Source: Chrysemys picta bellii
Lineage: Eukaryota; Chordata; Testudines; Emydidae
Direction of reading: 5' to 3'
Assembly (NCBI RefSeq): GCF_011386835.1
Contig: NC_088799.1
Span: 72,311,302 to 72,375,301, forward strand
Length of the DNA: 64,000 nucleotides
Part shown: piece by piece, positions 1-11,505 of the stretch
Layout of the letters: each line of letters opens with the position of its first letter
How positions within the stretch are numbered: position 1 is the first letter of the stretch
Translations under genes and position numbers: made by a program
The notes under the pieces: model-generated
Databases searched by the model: none
Told to the model about the DNA's origin: nothing
What the model saw: only the letters and a program-made list of their open reading frames with translations

Positions 1-172
1 GAACTCTGGCCATTGGGCCACACTGCCCTGACAGCAAGGGCGTGTTTTATGAACTCCGGCCGCTAGGCTGCACTACCCTGAATGAGCGGGGCGTTTGCAT
101 AGACTCTGGCCATTGGGCCATTCTGCCCTGACACTAGAGGTGTGTTTCATGGAATCCAGCTAGGCTGCACTA
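1..172. repeat. 50-bp tandem repeat array, cut by window edge
   Basis: Three full 50-bp units (1-50, 51-100, 101-150) and a partial fourth (151-172). Units alternate between two variants: units 1 and 3 share CTCTGGCCATTGGGCCA, units 2 and 4 share the TAGGCTGCACTAC form, so the true period may be a 100-bp dimer. The array runs off the left edge, so its full length is unknown. Arrays like this occur in untranslated parts of LTR retroelements and in satellites; I cannot tell which applies. Confidence 0.85.
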
Positions 173-390
173 CACCCAGAAGGGGGGGAGAATAGAGCAG
201 TGACACAGCCGGAGGGCTGTGTCCAGAAGAGGATGCCGTAAACCAGGGAGCAATGCAGATCCCAGATAGCAGAGCAGGCAACACCACCCACAGAGGGCAC
301 TCCACGGCTAGAATGGAGTTAATTCCCAGAGTGACTGGCAGGAGGTGCCATGGTGGTGAGCACAACCCGTTACACTGCCCTACAAGTGCG
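173..390. repeat. Probable body of the same dispersed repeat
   Basis: G+C-rich segment directly following the tandem array and ending near a CCCGTTACACTGCCC stretch, after which composition falls back to A+T-rich. The abrupt change suggests it belongs to one inserted element with the array. The minus-strand 98-codon open frame here has no recognisable domain and is judged chance. Confidence 0.4.
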
Positions 391-849
391 TGGAGAAATC
401 TGACATTATCTAGACTGTTGATGTGACAGGTCACGTATTCCAATGGTCTTTAAATTATTCCTCAGTAGAGATGTGAGGATAGAATAATGTCACTTCTCAC
501 ATCTACCATCTTGATGTATTGTTAGTAGTATTTGGCATTTACACTGTGGTCGTGCCTAAAAGCTACAACCAGGTTTAGGTTTAGCCTCTTTGTGATGGGT
601 GCCATACCGACATATTATGTTACCTTCCTTCAACTGCTTATAATCCAAAAGGCAAGCTATAATAAGTGGGCTGGGATGGAGTACAGGAGATTGGGCAAAT
701 AAATTCAATAGGATATGTTAGTTACTAACTGGCTAGTAGCAATGATCACAGCTGCCTAGCAATTATCAGGTTGCATTTTGTATGCATTATGAAAAAGATG
801 AATGGAGGGACAAGGTAATTGCTTGATGGATTTTAACTGAGAGCTTATT
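391..849. other. Unassigned A+T-rich sequence
   Basis: No coding signature, repeat structure or RNA gene recognised. Confidence 0.5.
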
Positions 850-1450
850 CTACTTTTAAGAGATGGAATGGGAGTCGGCATGTCAGTGCATTTTGGAGAA
901 GCAAAGCATTGGATGATTGAGAACAGCATCATTGATGGAGCAAAGGTAGGAGCTGAACTTGTGATAAGATGATAGTCTGGATAGGCAGAGAGAGCTAAAT
1001 TGCAAAGGGGTTTGAAAGTAAGAACAAAGAAATGTTTGCATTGGAAGAATGGAAGCCAATGGAAGGACTTAAAGCAGAGGTGACATAGTTGGAGTCACCA
1101 GCCAAGATGATCTTAGCAGTAGCTTGTTTTTCATTTATTTGTGGGGGTGCAAGGTTGCAGGTATCGAAGACAGAGAGGAGGAGATTAGTCACCAAGATAT
1201 GAGATGATCATGGATTGGACAAGAGTTTTGGCAGAGTGGTCCGAGAGGCCAGGTTGGATCTTGGACATATGCAGGGAGAAATGGAAGACTTAGACATGGC
1301 CTGTCTTGGTACAGGGTCAAAAGAGAACCCAAAGACAAAGCCAAGATTTTGGGATTGTGTGAGGGGGAGGATGGTGGTGGTGTCCATGATAAAGAAATGG
1401 AGGATTTAGACGGAAAGACTGGTAGCTTGATTTTGGCCATGTTACGTTTC
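850..1450 (-). mobile_element. Degenerate L2-like LINE, reverse transcriptase C-terminal part
   Basis: Read on the minus strand, two open frames (1497-1189 and 1195-995) carry the downstream part of a LINE polymerase. The second has an LLLS...NLAPPQ block followed by ATAKIIL, resembling the segment after the catalytic core in L2/CR1-clade reverse transcriptases, where LLLSGLP..NLAPLQ..QNAAAKII is usual. The first has a run like the ..VTQ.RNLGV(I)LDSSL region, much decayed. Frames are interrupted and no start is intact, so this is an old dead copy. L2 is my best guess; CR1-related families are the alternative. Confidence 0.6.
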
Positions 1451-3439
1451 AAGTGTATCGTATCATGATTCCTGGAAGATGCCTCTAGAACTGACATTTG
1501 AAAGAGACAGTGAATTAGATTTTATGGCATAAATGTATCATTTATGAAGGGACCTGATATTTTGTGAGAGACATGATAATGCCTAATAAAGAAGTAGAAA
1601 GCACCTTTCCTCATGGGTTTAGAAGGACCTATAACTTTGGAAGTAGCAGAGTTTACATAAGCATAATATCCACTGTATTTTCATTCTTTCTATAGACCTG
1701 CAGTCATTGACCAAAAAGCAGACTCACTAGTGTCTCTCTACAATGGATTAAATGAAGAAGTGACGTAAATGGTTATTTAAGTTAGATTTTTGTAAGTGAG
1801 TGTAATTTACATGCTAAAGTGGCAGAAGAGGTGGGATTGTATTAAGAAAAGCAAGCAACTGAGCAGTACAAGAAGATATAAGAAAAACTAGCCTCAAATA
1901 AAATTGAGTATAACAGCAAAGTATTTTCTTAGTATTTTAATGTATTTTAAGGGTTTATATCTTAAATTACTAAGGAGTGTTGCCTTCTAAAATTAGAAAC
2001 ATACACACTAATAGGGATCCAATAGTGTGTGTTCGGTTAAAAATAAAAACATATATATTCACAGAAAGCTACCCAGATCTAACCATATAAACTGCAAATA
2101 TCTACAATGAAAACCTGAAATAATTCCTAGAATATAGACATTGGAAAATGTTTGAAATCTGCAGTTTGAGTTATATTGCTACTATTTTTCTCCTATCCTA
2201 ATTCACTGAGACAGTCTTATTTGATGTAAACAAAATCTTCTGTGTAAAAAGAAAGAAATATTGACTCTGGCCTCTTTTAGTGGTAGGGAGATGGGAGGAA
2301 GGAAAAAGTCCATTTCAGGAGCTCATTCTATTGAAACTTCAGTGATTCAGTGCAAATGGAAACTTGCTTTATTGATTATACTTGTGCTTTCTGGAGGCAG
2401 ATTCATTGTCAAAGTCTCCAGTATGCCATGTTTTAATTCTACATGTGCTTCTATGAGGCTAAGAAAAGCACTGTTAATTGATTTGTGCAATTCAGGACCA
2501 GAGCCTGAATGGTTATAAAAATGAATGCTTTAGTGTTCCTTTCTTTAGAACTGTTGTACATCATTGCCATGTGAGATTTGTTATCATATGGGCATTCTGG
2601 GTTGTTTTATTAATCCCAGAATTTTCCATTATGTCAGTTACTTGATAAATATAACATTTCTGGCTTTCTTTTTTTAAATATAAAAGATGGCTGTTGATAA
2701 TCTTTAACTCTCCATAATCACAGCATTGTTTCCCTATCACTACCAGTGTGACCCCACTATTTTCCCTCTTGTAGCTTTAATCTTATTTAATTCTCTGTAG
2801 AAGAAACTTCATCTCTATTAAAAAAAAAACAGTAGAAAGCTTGGGAGTCTCTCGTGTATATTTGATTTTGTTCAAAGTACTTTGATATGCTATAGATTAA
2901 CAATTATAAAGGGTGGTATTCTACTCGCACTCACTTCATTTTTTATTGTAAAAATAACCCATTGGCCACATGATCTAAAATTCATTTCTAAAAGATGAAA
3001 ACTTTGTCTAAAAGGACATGCATATAGGAACTCAGATTTGGAGCTTTGGTTAAAAATGGATCTTCATTGAATTAATTTAGTTCTCACTGAACTAAGTGAC
3101 TAACGGTCCTATCTATTTCTATAAAAGGAAATTTACTTTAACTGCACTTGGATTAATCCGTAGAAGCCAGGACTAGAGTCAGGCATTATGTGGGTAAATG
3201 TTGCTTTCCACACAGTTATACCAAATAATTTTATTCCTGGCCTGCAATCCCCATGTTGTAACACTTTCACTAATACTCAGCTGTGTAGTTTTGTGATGGG
3301 ACTTCAGTTGGAGATATACCACCTTTGTTTTCACTTTTGACAGGTTTTGAATCCAACTTTCCAAAGGTGAGAGATTAGTGCAAACTATTGCATTGCCTTC
3401 CCTGGACTGAACTAAATCCTGCTGATTTTCTCCCTTTCC
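1451..3439. other. Unassigned A+T-rich sequence
   Basis: No element recognised. Contains a short poly-A at about 2820 and an 85-codon open frame (2261-2518) without family resemblance or coding-like context. Confidence 0.5.
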
Positions 3440-3582
3440 CACAGAGCTGGTGATAGACAAAGCAATTACTTGGGGCCCTGGGTAGATCAAGGGGCCCACC
3501 TATTATTTGTATATGTTGTATGGGGGCCCCCAAAATATTCATGCTTAGGGCCCCCAATGAGCTAGCACTGGCACTGCCCATT
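3440..3582 (-). mobile_element. GGGCCC-rich hAT-like MITE fragment
   Basis: On the minus strand this begins CAGTGCCAGTGCTAGCTC and contains several GGGGGCCC blocks and the phrase GGCCCCAAGTAATTGCTTT. A nearly identical phrase (GGCCCCAGGCAATTGCTTT) lies inside the hAT element at 19875-20260, so this is probably a related non-autonomous fragment. No clear target duplication is visible. Confidence 0.45.
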
Positions 3583-4230
3583 TATATGTACCAGTAAGAA
3601 ACTTGTTACAAACTTTTAAGTACCATAGGAACAATAATGCATAGGGCCCAATTTTCAATTACACTAAGTCCTCTTTATGCCAGGTCATAATATAAATGAG
3701 AATCTGGCTTGTGATCTTTATATTTCTGTGTCATAATTAATCAGACAGGCAGTTTTCTCTGTCTTACCTACTCTTGACATATGTAACCGGAAAACAGTCC
3801 ATAAACTTTTCACTGCTATTTTGGACTAAGAAATACCTTTCCCCATGTGTTCTTCCCTACTTGTTCCCATGCTGCAGAGCTGGGGATTCTTTTGGCAAGT
3901 GGAAGCAAAGAAACCAATTTACAGTGAGCTCAGTGTCTCATCCTGAGAGGTGTGTCAGTTGTTGAACCACCTGCAAGTTCTCATTGCCACCAATGGAAAT
4001 TGCAGGTTCACAGCACTTCCCAGGATCAGACCCTAGCTTTGTGATTCCGTCAGAGTTCACAATATTACAAGGAAAAGTGACAGTGCTATTGTAAGAAAAC
4101 ATTGTGCAGTGCTGTTGAAGGCAGTCTTTGGTTCAGCATTTTGTGTGATCAGAATTAGAGCTTCAAGAGCTTGAAGAAAACCTACCTTGCAAGCAACCTC
4201 ACTTGAGAGGATATTTTTAAGCTCCTGTAC
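3583..4230. other. Unassigned sequence
   Basis: No coding or repeat signature recognised. Confidence 0.5.
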
Positions 4231-4384
4231 CTAGGGAGAGCTAAATTAAAGTCAAAGGAGAGCTTAAAGGTAAGAAATAATTAGGGCAGGGAGAAATAAT
4301 AAAAATGCTAGGGAGAGCTAAATTAAAGTCAATGGAGAAGTTAAAGGTAAGAAATAATTAGGGTAGGGAGAAATAATAAAAATG
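4231..4384. repeat. 77-bp direct tandem duplication
   Basis: Unit 1 is 4231-4307 and unit 2 is 4308-4384, each starting CTAGGGAGAGCTAAATTAAA and ending ATAATAAAAATG; a third start (CTAGG) follows at 4385. By eye the units differ at only about four positions, so the duplication is fairly recent or being homogenised. It encodes nothing recognisable. Confidence 0.95.
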
Positions 4385-4754
4385 CTAGGCAGGAGAGTCA
4401 GACATCAATGATTCAAGGGTAGGATATGTCAAGTATAGAAATGTCATCTATTGTGGGAAATATAAAGAGATGACATACTGTAAGGGCCCCACCTACCCAT
4501 TCTCAGTTATAGATGTCAAGCATGTATGATCGCTTGCTGCTTGAAAATCCTGCAGAAATGCCCTGAACATTCTCCATGGAGTGTTAGCCTCGCTTAGCGT
4601 CTCTTCTTCTAGTGTAGTAATAATTATTTCTGTTCTCCAACTTTATTTCTTATTATTTTAAGTAAAGATTTTCTATTTCATTTCCAGCAGCGTGGCTATA
4701 ATCTATCCAGTGAATTTTAGTTAGGTATTTCCAAACTAGGAAATTAGGGATTTG
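4385..4754. other. Unassigned sequence
   Basis: No coding or repeat signature recognised. Confidence 0.5.
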
Positions 4755-4826
4755 GGGTGAAATCTTGGCTCCATTGAAGTCCATCACACAACTCCCATTG
4801 TCTTACCTGGGGCCTGGATTTCACCC
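4755..4826. repeat. Imperfect foldback mini-element (GGGTGAAATC family)
   Basis: The left arm begins GGGTGAAATCTTGGCTCC and the right arm ends GGCCTGGATTTCACCC, its approximate reverse complement. The centre holds two CCAT-type half-sites. The same design, better preserved, is at 49316-49381. Probably a tiny MITE; the superfamily is not identifiable. Confidence 0.65.
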
Positions 4827-5545
4827 GTTATTTCCATTCTTGAAAAGTACTGAGCATTATCAGTTCCCATTATAATTGTCTTTCAGGATCAGGCCCTTTC
4901 AGAGAGTTGGGTAATTCGTGAACTATGCTGTTGCCATGGTCTTGTGAAGGTGGGATTCAATTTTTACCACCAAAAAAAAAAAGCCTCTCATCTTGAACTC
5001 ACATTTCACATTATACTTTACAATCAGTGTCCGATGATATTGTATATCAGCAACAGTAGGAGAAAGAAAAGACATTATTATCTTACCCTAAGAAATAAAC
5101 TTATTTGTGTCTGGATCAGTCATTCTCAGTGTATAGACTTGTTTGTCAATCAGTGGCATGAATGCCAGCTGCACTAAAAAGACATTATGAACATAGCCCT
5201 GGTGTTGAGGAGAAGAAATGTTTGCATCTCACACAGCAAAACCCTAAGAAATGTTGGTCCTTTCAGGTTTCAAAAAAAATCAGTCTGGCCTCAATGAAGT
5301 GTGTGTATGTGTATGCGTGCGTGAGAGAGGGACAGAGAGTAGAAGAGTTTAGATCATCAATGAACACAGTCTTCTTTCATTCCACAGGTTCTCCCACAAG
5401 GTGATTTTAAGTCCTGTCTCCAATAAAATTACATGATTTGGGAACGAATTTACAATTTCTCTCTTCCCAAAGTTCTGACTCCTTTTAGTCTTAACTGTGT
5501 AGACAAAGCTGCCTTATAGGAACCTAAGCCGCATCTGTAACTGTC
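4827..5545. other. Unassigned sequence with short GT-rich tract
   Basis: No element recognised. A GT-rich alternating purine-pyrimidine tract lies around 5300-5325. The two short open frames here (4944-5177, 5162-5404) look like chance. Confidence 0.5.
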
Positions 5546-5641
5546 ACTCTATGCATCTGAAGAAGCGAGGTTTTTACCCACGAAAGCTTATGCCCAAATA
5601 AATCTGTTAGTCTTTAAGGTGCCACCAGACTCCTTGTTGTT
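5546..5641 (+). mobile_element. Penelope-like retroelement 3' tail fragment with hammerhead-like core
   Basis: This matches the widespread sauropsid repeat tail CTGAAGAAG...ACCCACGAAAGC...AAATAAATCTGTTAGTC...AAGGTGCCAC. Its 3' part (GGTGCCAC..GACTCCTTGTTG) is homologous to the arms of the hairpin at 48848-48924. CTGAAGA at 5557-5563 and GAAA at 5582-5585 are laid out like the conserved core boxes of a hammerhead ribozyme (CUGANGA ... GAAA), with AGC-TTAT-GC (5585-5593) as a possible short helix III. Helix II is damaged here. Penelope-like elements are known to carry hammerheads; assigning this family to Penelope is from memory. Confidence 0.6.
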
Positions 5642-7428
5642 TTTATAATAGACCAAAGTTTCCTTATTGTGGGTATTATTGCATGATTTGGGCTGATTTA
5701 CACAAACAAGTTTTTTTTTTTTTAATAAAAACCCTTTCCCCCCCCTAGGGCCTAGGCATTTATCCCATGCTTGTCACCTTGGCATTTGAGCCCCTAGAAT
5801 GGGGGACAACAGAGCTGTAAGTGGGTGCTCCAACCCAGATGTAACTTTAATATAGCTAGGAATTTACACCCATGTAATCTGTGCCCCCCACTAGAATACC
5901 AATGTATTAAATCCTGACTCAGGTCTGTGGCCCAACTGGGATTTCTACCTGGTATTCTGATGATGAAGGCTGACCCTTGGCAAAGGTAGCTAAGTCACTC
6001 CATGGTCACCCAGTCCTAGCCAAAGAGCGGTCTTCCTTCTGCCATATATTAGCGGTAATCACCAGGAAGTATCCCTGCATGGAGGTAGGGGGTCTCCTTG
6101 GCTGAACTAGACAGACAGTGAAAGGTCAAGTGGCCACTTCCTTATGTCAACACTGAGCCATTTGATAGCTCTGAAATTGAACAGATGCCTAATATAACCT
6201 TCCATTTTCTCCAAGCAAATGGGGCTCCGTGAAGGGGGGAGCTAAAATCCTCCCAACAGCATTTATAGAAGGGCTGTGACTAACACCTGGATCCCACCTG
6301 CACTTGTCACCTCATTCCCACATCCTTCCAGACACACACAATGGAGGGGAAGAGGCAGAGAGGAGAACTACTAGGCACTACCAGTTCCTGTTTCGAGTGT
6401 TTCTGCCTAAGTCCTCCTCCTATAACTGGGTCCATCTCTCTGTGCTGTAGAGTCTTCTTTCAAGAGTTATGTACTGGTCTTGTGTTCTTCTGTGGGTGCA
6501 GAAAGGAGAGCAGGGTGCTCAGAAGCCTAGTCAAGAGGGGCCTGGAGAAGATTTTTTTTGTATGAGCTCTTTCCATACATCCCAAATGAGTAGCCACTAT
6601 AGGCCCTCTCCTGCACTGGTTTGAACGTCCTCAGGATTGGTTCAAGTGGCAATGCACTCCCAATCATAGGACTAGTGGGGCTTCTGCAAGCCATAGGATT
6701 TGACTCCAAAGAAGTCAAAATAAGGCAAAAGCAGAGAGGCACTAGGCAGAAAGCCTTAGATATAATGGTGTTGTGGTTTTTGGTTTGTTTCGGGGTTTTT
6801 TTAGCAAATTTTCTGCTCAAAGAAAGGTGTTATACTGTGGAAGTTCCAGCTTCCTCCCATTGCTTAGATAATTCATGTCAAACCTGGCCTGAAGAGACCA
6901 CCTCTAGCAGTGAAAGTACCATTAGGTCTCCTTGCTCATCCATGAACAGCCTTTTTGCTAAGACTTCCATTAAAGGTGTCAGTTATGATGGTGCTTTTCA
7001 TGATGTGAAGATGTAATTAACAGGACTTGCACTTTTACACATTTATTATAGACCACGAGCACGCAATGATTTTCAGTCATTAGTGGCCTGAGCTGGATTC
7101 AAACTGGTGATGTAGAAGGGCAATATATTTTAATATCTTTATTTTGTTTATTATTCTGCTGAAGCAGAGAAAAGCAGATGAGTGGCACTGCATTGCTGAG
7201 AGATTTTGATTAAAGGTTATTTGAAGAGAGAATCCATCCAAACCCTTTTCACCCAGCTTCACTCTGAAAAGATAACAGGAATTAAACCATCAACATACTA
7301 GATTCCTATGTAAATCAGAGCATATATAGTGGCATCGGACTTGCATAATTTTGATAGAGGAAAAGAATCCAAACAACTCATTGAGGGCTATTCATAGAGT
7401 ATGGTTGGGCTCAGGATGGGGGTTTGAT
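5642..7428. other. Unassigned sequence
   Basis: Holds a poly-T run near 5710 and a C-rich run near 5740. The longest open frame (6621-7016, 131 codons) overlaps a 97-codon antisense frame, shows no domain, and has no splice or codon evidence, so I do not call a gene. Confidence 0.5.
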
Positions 7429-7846
7429 TAGAGCTGAATGAATAATTGATATTTTCACTTTGGGGGCCAAATCAATCAGTTTGTTTTTAAGCCAAACTGA
7501 TTCAGTCTTTTTCACTGAAATGAAAAATTAAAATAAATGTTTAGGATCAAAAATAAAAAATCCAAATAAAAGAAAAAAACCTGTTTGTTTCATTTAGGTT
7601 TTGGGTGACTTTCACGCCGCCCCCCATTTAAAAAAAGAAAAAAGCGAAAATTTTAAATGAAACATCATTCCAAAATGAGAAGTATAAATGTTTCAACATT
7701 TTTCTTTTAGACTTTTTTTTTAAATAATTTAGCATAAACTAGTTGCTGAAATTGACTGGAATTCACAACTAGTTTTTGGTGCACCAAAAATGCATTTTTT
7801 TTTTTGAGAATTTACTATTCATTTAAAAAAAATCATCCAACTCTAG
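7429..7846. mobile_element. A+T-rich MITE-like element with TAGAGCT ends
   Basis: Starts TAGAGCTGAATGAA and ends TCATCCAACTCTA, which form approximate terminal inverted repeats. The interior is rich in A/T runs and in AAATG..TTTCA-type words. Two similar A+T-rich segments occur at 8640-9065 and 47775-48060, the latter ending GACCAGCTG. The superfamily is unclear. Confidence 0.5.
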
Positions 7847-8639
7847 TTCTGACCAAATTTTATTTATAGAAGAACATAATCTTAGAGTCATGGCTTATCA
7901 TAGGGCCAATGTCAAGTCAGAGAGCTCATTTATTTTCCTCCATATTGTTCATGGTTTTTATTTTGACGTCTTGTTAAGCTAGTTAGATCATTTTTTTCCA
8001 TAGTAACTTCAGATATACTTATTGATACTTATGGCTCACATCAAAACACATTGTACTGAAGATTTGTTGATTGCTAGTCATTTTTCAGACTGTCTGTTTA
8101 TGATAACATGGTACTGTGCTGCATACTGTGGGGGAATCTCTCAACTTGTAACTTTTTCATTTGCCTTGGATGTGATGGATACTAATCTCATTCTGATGGT
8201 GAAGAGAGGACTGTACACTTTTAATATGGAGCTGGGCTTACTCCAGGAGTCAACCAAGAATGACCTACCTGCAACATGAGATCACAGATCTGGTGATGAG
8301 CAGATCACTTGGGGCAACTTGGAGAAAATAAGTAGTTTGAATTTTATTTCATTGCTTCAGTTGAATAGAACCCCGAACATGAGCTAAACATGCATTTCAG
8401 TTTCCATTTCATTTACTTTCAACTGTTTACTTCCTTTGGTCTGTCAGAAGATGTTTTTTTATGGAGGAGGGTAGCCAGGTTGTTACCCTCCAATGCTAGG
8501 TACTTTTTGTGGGGTGGTCTTCTCCTTCCCCTTTCCTTAAGCAATCAGGATCTTGTGTGCTACAACAAATATTCTAAGACGACCAGAGAAGAGTGCAGTA
8601 AGCTTGCAACAGACACCACAATTGTGATTTAGAGTGTAG
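7847..8639. other. Unassigned sequence
   Basis: Two 80-85 codon open frames (8022-8279, 8390-8632) lack any recognisable family or coding context. Nothing else seen. Confidence 0.5.
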
Positions 8640-9065
8640 AATGGGTGGGAAACAGATTTTCTGTTTCATGGGAAATTCCATGAGTTTGAACATTTTTTCC
8701 ATTACAGAATGTGATGAAAAACAAATTTAAAATTTTGCAAGAAATGAAAGTCTGGGGGAAAAATCCACTTCAGGTTGATGAAAATATTTTGTTCTCACAC
8801 AATTGAAATGTTTTGTTCCAATTTCAACATTTTGTATTATTACATAAAATAAAGGAAATTTCAAAATGAAAAGTTGTTTTGAAGTGAAATGTGGAAACAG
8901 AATGATTCAGCATTATCAAAATGTGTTGTCAGGTTTTTTGAATGGAAAGTCATCAGAATTGACATGATTCCATGAAAAGTTTCACTTTTGATACTTTTTT
9001 ATTATTATTATTATTATTTCTCTGGTGGAAAAATGTTCCATTGAAAAATTCCTGACCAGATCTAG
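8640..9065. mobile_element. A+T-rich MITE-like element, GACCAGATCTAG end
   Basis: Rich in GAAAATTTTC-type words and ending TTCCTGACCAGATCTAG, like the right ends of the copies near 7.8 kb and 48.06 kb. The left end is poorly preserved. An (ATT)n microsatellite lies within it at about 8997-9019. Confidence 0.45.
8997..9019. repeat. (ATT)n microsatellite
   Basis: About seven consecutive ATT triplets following a T run. Confidence 0.9.
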
Positions 9066-10284
9066 TGGAGAGTTTACTATATCCTGCTATTCCACCTACT
9101 GCCACCAGGAGCAGAGTATGTCTAGCATTTTCCAACAACAGACCCTATCACTGAAGCAGGCTGTAGACAAGATTCAGTACTTCAGTGCAATTTCCCAGTG
9201 ACTCATAAGAAAGAGCTTTGGCACAGACAGATATAACAGGTTTGTGCAGGTCACATGGAATCGGGAAAGGAAAAAAAAGGGCATCCAATTAAATGTTAAT
9301 GAAAGGGAATTGTTTTTAGTATTGTATGTGTGTAAAACAAATATGTCTTCTCCACTCAATATTTATGACCTACTGTGATAGTACAGTGAACATGTAAAAT
9401 AATCTGTTCTTGTGAGAGCTTTATACTATATGTGCACAACTGAATGAAATCAGCACAGAATGAAAGCTCTTAAATCTGAGATTTGAATTTCTTTGCTTTT
9501 GTAAGACTCATAACATTACAAAGCTGGCAGACATAGTAATAAAAGCTTCTGTATGTATTCCAAGTGCAATGTAATCCTTCTGTTCATCTGTTTTCAGCTA
9601 TCAGTTAACACTAGCGGAAGTACAGTGATTTGGTGGTATCAATTAAACCCGCATAAGGCATCAGCTCTAGTCCAAGAAACTGCTGTACTGTACAACTTTA
9701 TATTAAATTATTTACCTTAATCTGATATAAGACATGGATGTTAAGGGAATCCTAACAAGGAATAAGTAACACTAAGGAAGTCAATTTTGTTGGGTGAGCT
9801 GGAAGTCTGTAGATGAAGAACAGAAAGTCACTCTTAGCTCTCATAGGTCATTTGAAAGATTTCTAATTTCCCAAATGTTCTCTCTGTTGGCAGAGTGGAT
9901 CCATTCAGTGCTTGTCAATTCCACTTCTGTCTTCCTTGTGTGATAGGAGCCAAAGCTGAAGGCTGGTTGGTTAGTCTCAGTCTAAAATGGAAATGGATAA
10001 GACTTAAAAACATATGAAAAACAGATTTAGTCTAGATTGTTCTAACAAAACCAAAAAGCAATAATATATAAAAAATGTCCTTTCATGAGATTCTTTTTTG
10101 AATGAACATTGCTGAATTTGATGGCCCTTGCAATGAGTTTATCTGCCCCTTTAAGGGTAATTGTGCTTAGGGGTCAGCCCATCTCTACAGTGTGTCCCCT
10201 TCAAGATTTGTGAGGTATGGCAGGCAAAGACTGAGGAAGCACTGGGAGAGAGGAAATGGTCCTGGGAATAAGTAGTGTTTAAGA
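9066..10284. other. Unassigned sequence
   Basis: No coding or repeat signature recognised upstream of the CR1 copy. Confidence 0.5.
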
Positions 10285-11505
10285 GGAATCGTGTTATGGA
10301 TAAGAGGGAAGATCCTTTCATGGATTGAGAACTGGTTAAAAGACAGAGAACAAAAGGTAGGAATAAATGGTAAATTTTCAGACTGGAGAGGGGTAACTAG
10401 TGGTGTTCCCCAAGGATCAGTCTTAGGACCAATCCTATTCAACTTAGTCATAAATGATCTGGAGAAAGGGGTAACAGTGAGGTGGCAAAGTTTGCAGATG
10501 ATACTAAACTGCTCAAGATAGTTAAGACCAAAGCAGACTGTGAAGAACTTCAAAAAGATCTCACAAAACTAAGTGATTGGGCAACAAAATGGCAAATGAA
10601 ATTTCATGTGGATAAATGTAAAATAATGCACATTGGAAAAAATAACCCCAACTATACATAAAATATGATGGGGACTAATTTACCTAAAACTAACCAGGAA
10701 AGAGATCTTGGAGTAATCGTGGATAGTTCTCTGAAGACGTCCACGCAGTGTGCAGCGGCAGTCAAAAAAGCAAACAGGATGTTAGGAATCATTAAAAAGG
10801 GATAGAGAATAAGATGGAGAATATCTTATTGCCCTTATTTAAATCCATGGTACACCCACACCTTGAATACTGCGTACAGATGTGGTCTCCTCATCTCAAA
10901 AAAGATATACTGGCATTAGAAAAGGTTCAGAGAAGGGTGATTATAATGATTAGGGGTTGGGAACGGGTCCCATATGAGGAGAGATTAAAGCGGCTAGGAC
11001 TTTTCAGCTTGGAAAAGAGGAGACTAAGGGGGGATATGATAGAGGTATATAAAATCATGAGTGGTGTGGAGAAAGTGAATAAGGAAAAGTTATTTACTTG
11101 TTCCCATAATATAAGAACTAGGGGCCACCAAATGAAACTAATGGGCAGCAGGTTTAAAACAAATAAAAGGAAGTTCTTCACATCGCGCACTGTCAACCTG
11201 TGGAACTCCTTGCCTGAGGAGGTTGTGAAGGCTAGGACTATAACGGGGTTTAAAAGAGAACTGGGTAAATTAATTGAGGTTAAGTCCATTAATGGCTACT
11301 AGTCAGGATAGGTAAGGAATGGTGTCCCTATTCTATGTTTGTCAGAGGATGGAGATGGATGGCATGAGAGAGATCACTTGATCATTACCTGTTAGGTTCA
11401 CTCCCTCTGGGGCACCTGGCATTGGCCACTGTCAGTAGACAGGATACTGGGCCGGATGGACCTTTGGTCTGACCCAGTATGGCCATTCATATGTTCTTAT
11501 GTTCT
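10285..11505 (+). mobile_element. CR1 LINE, 5'-truncated (reverse transcriptase to 3' end)
   Basis: CR1 copies by target-primed reverse transcription. This copy keeps the second half of ORF2. Visible motifs: [12 protein letters not shown] (finger/palm), an FADD catalytic box at 10491-10502, then the HLEYC..MWSPHL and RLKRLGLFSLEKRRLRGD blocks of the CR1 C-terminal region (frame 10814-11302). A frameshift near 10480 separates the GVPQG block from FADD, and further breaks follow, so it is dead. The 3' end shows the CR1 signature GACCTTTGGTCTGACCCAGT followed by ATGTTCTTATGTTCT. Confidence 0.95.

Noticed and set aside
6621..7016. 131-codon plus-strand open frame.
   Set aside because: No recognisable domain, overlaps an antisense frame of similar length, and lies in plain A+T-rich DNA without splice or promoter support.
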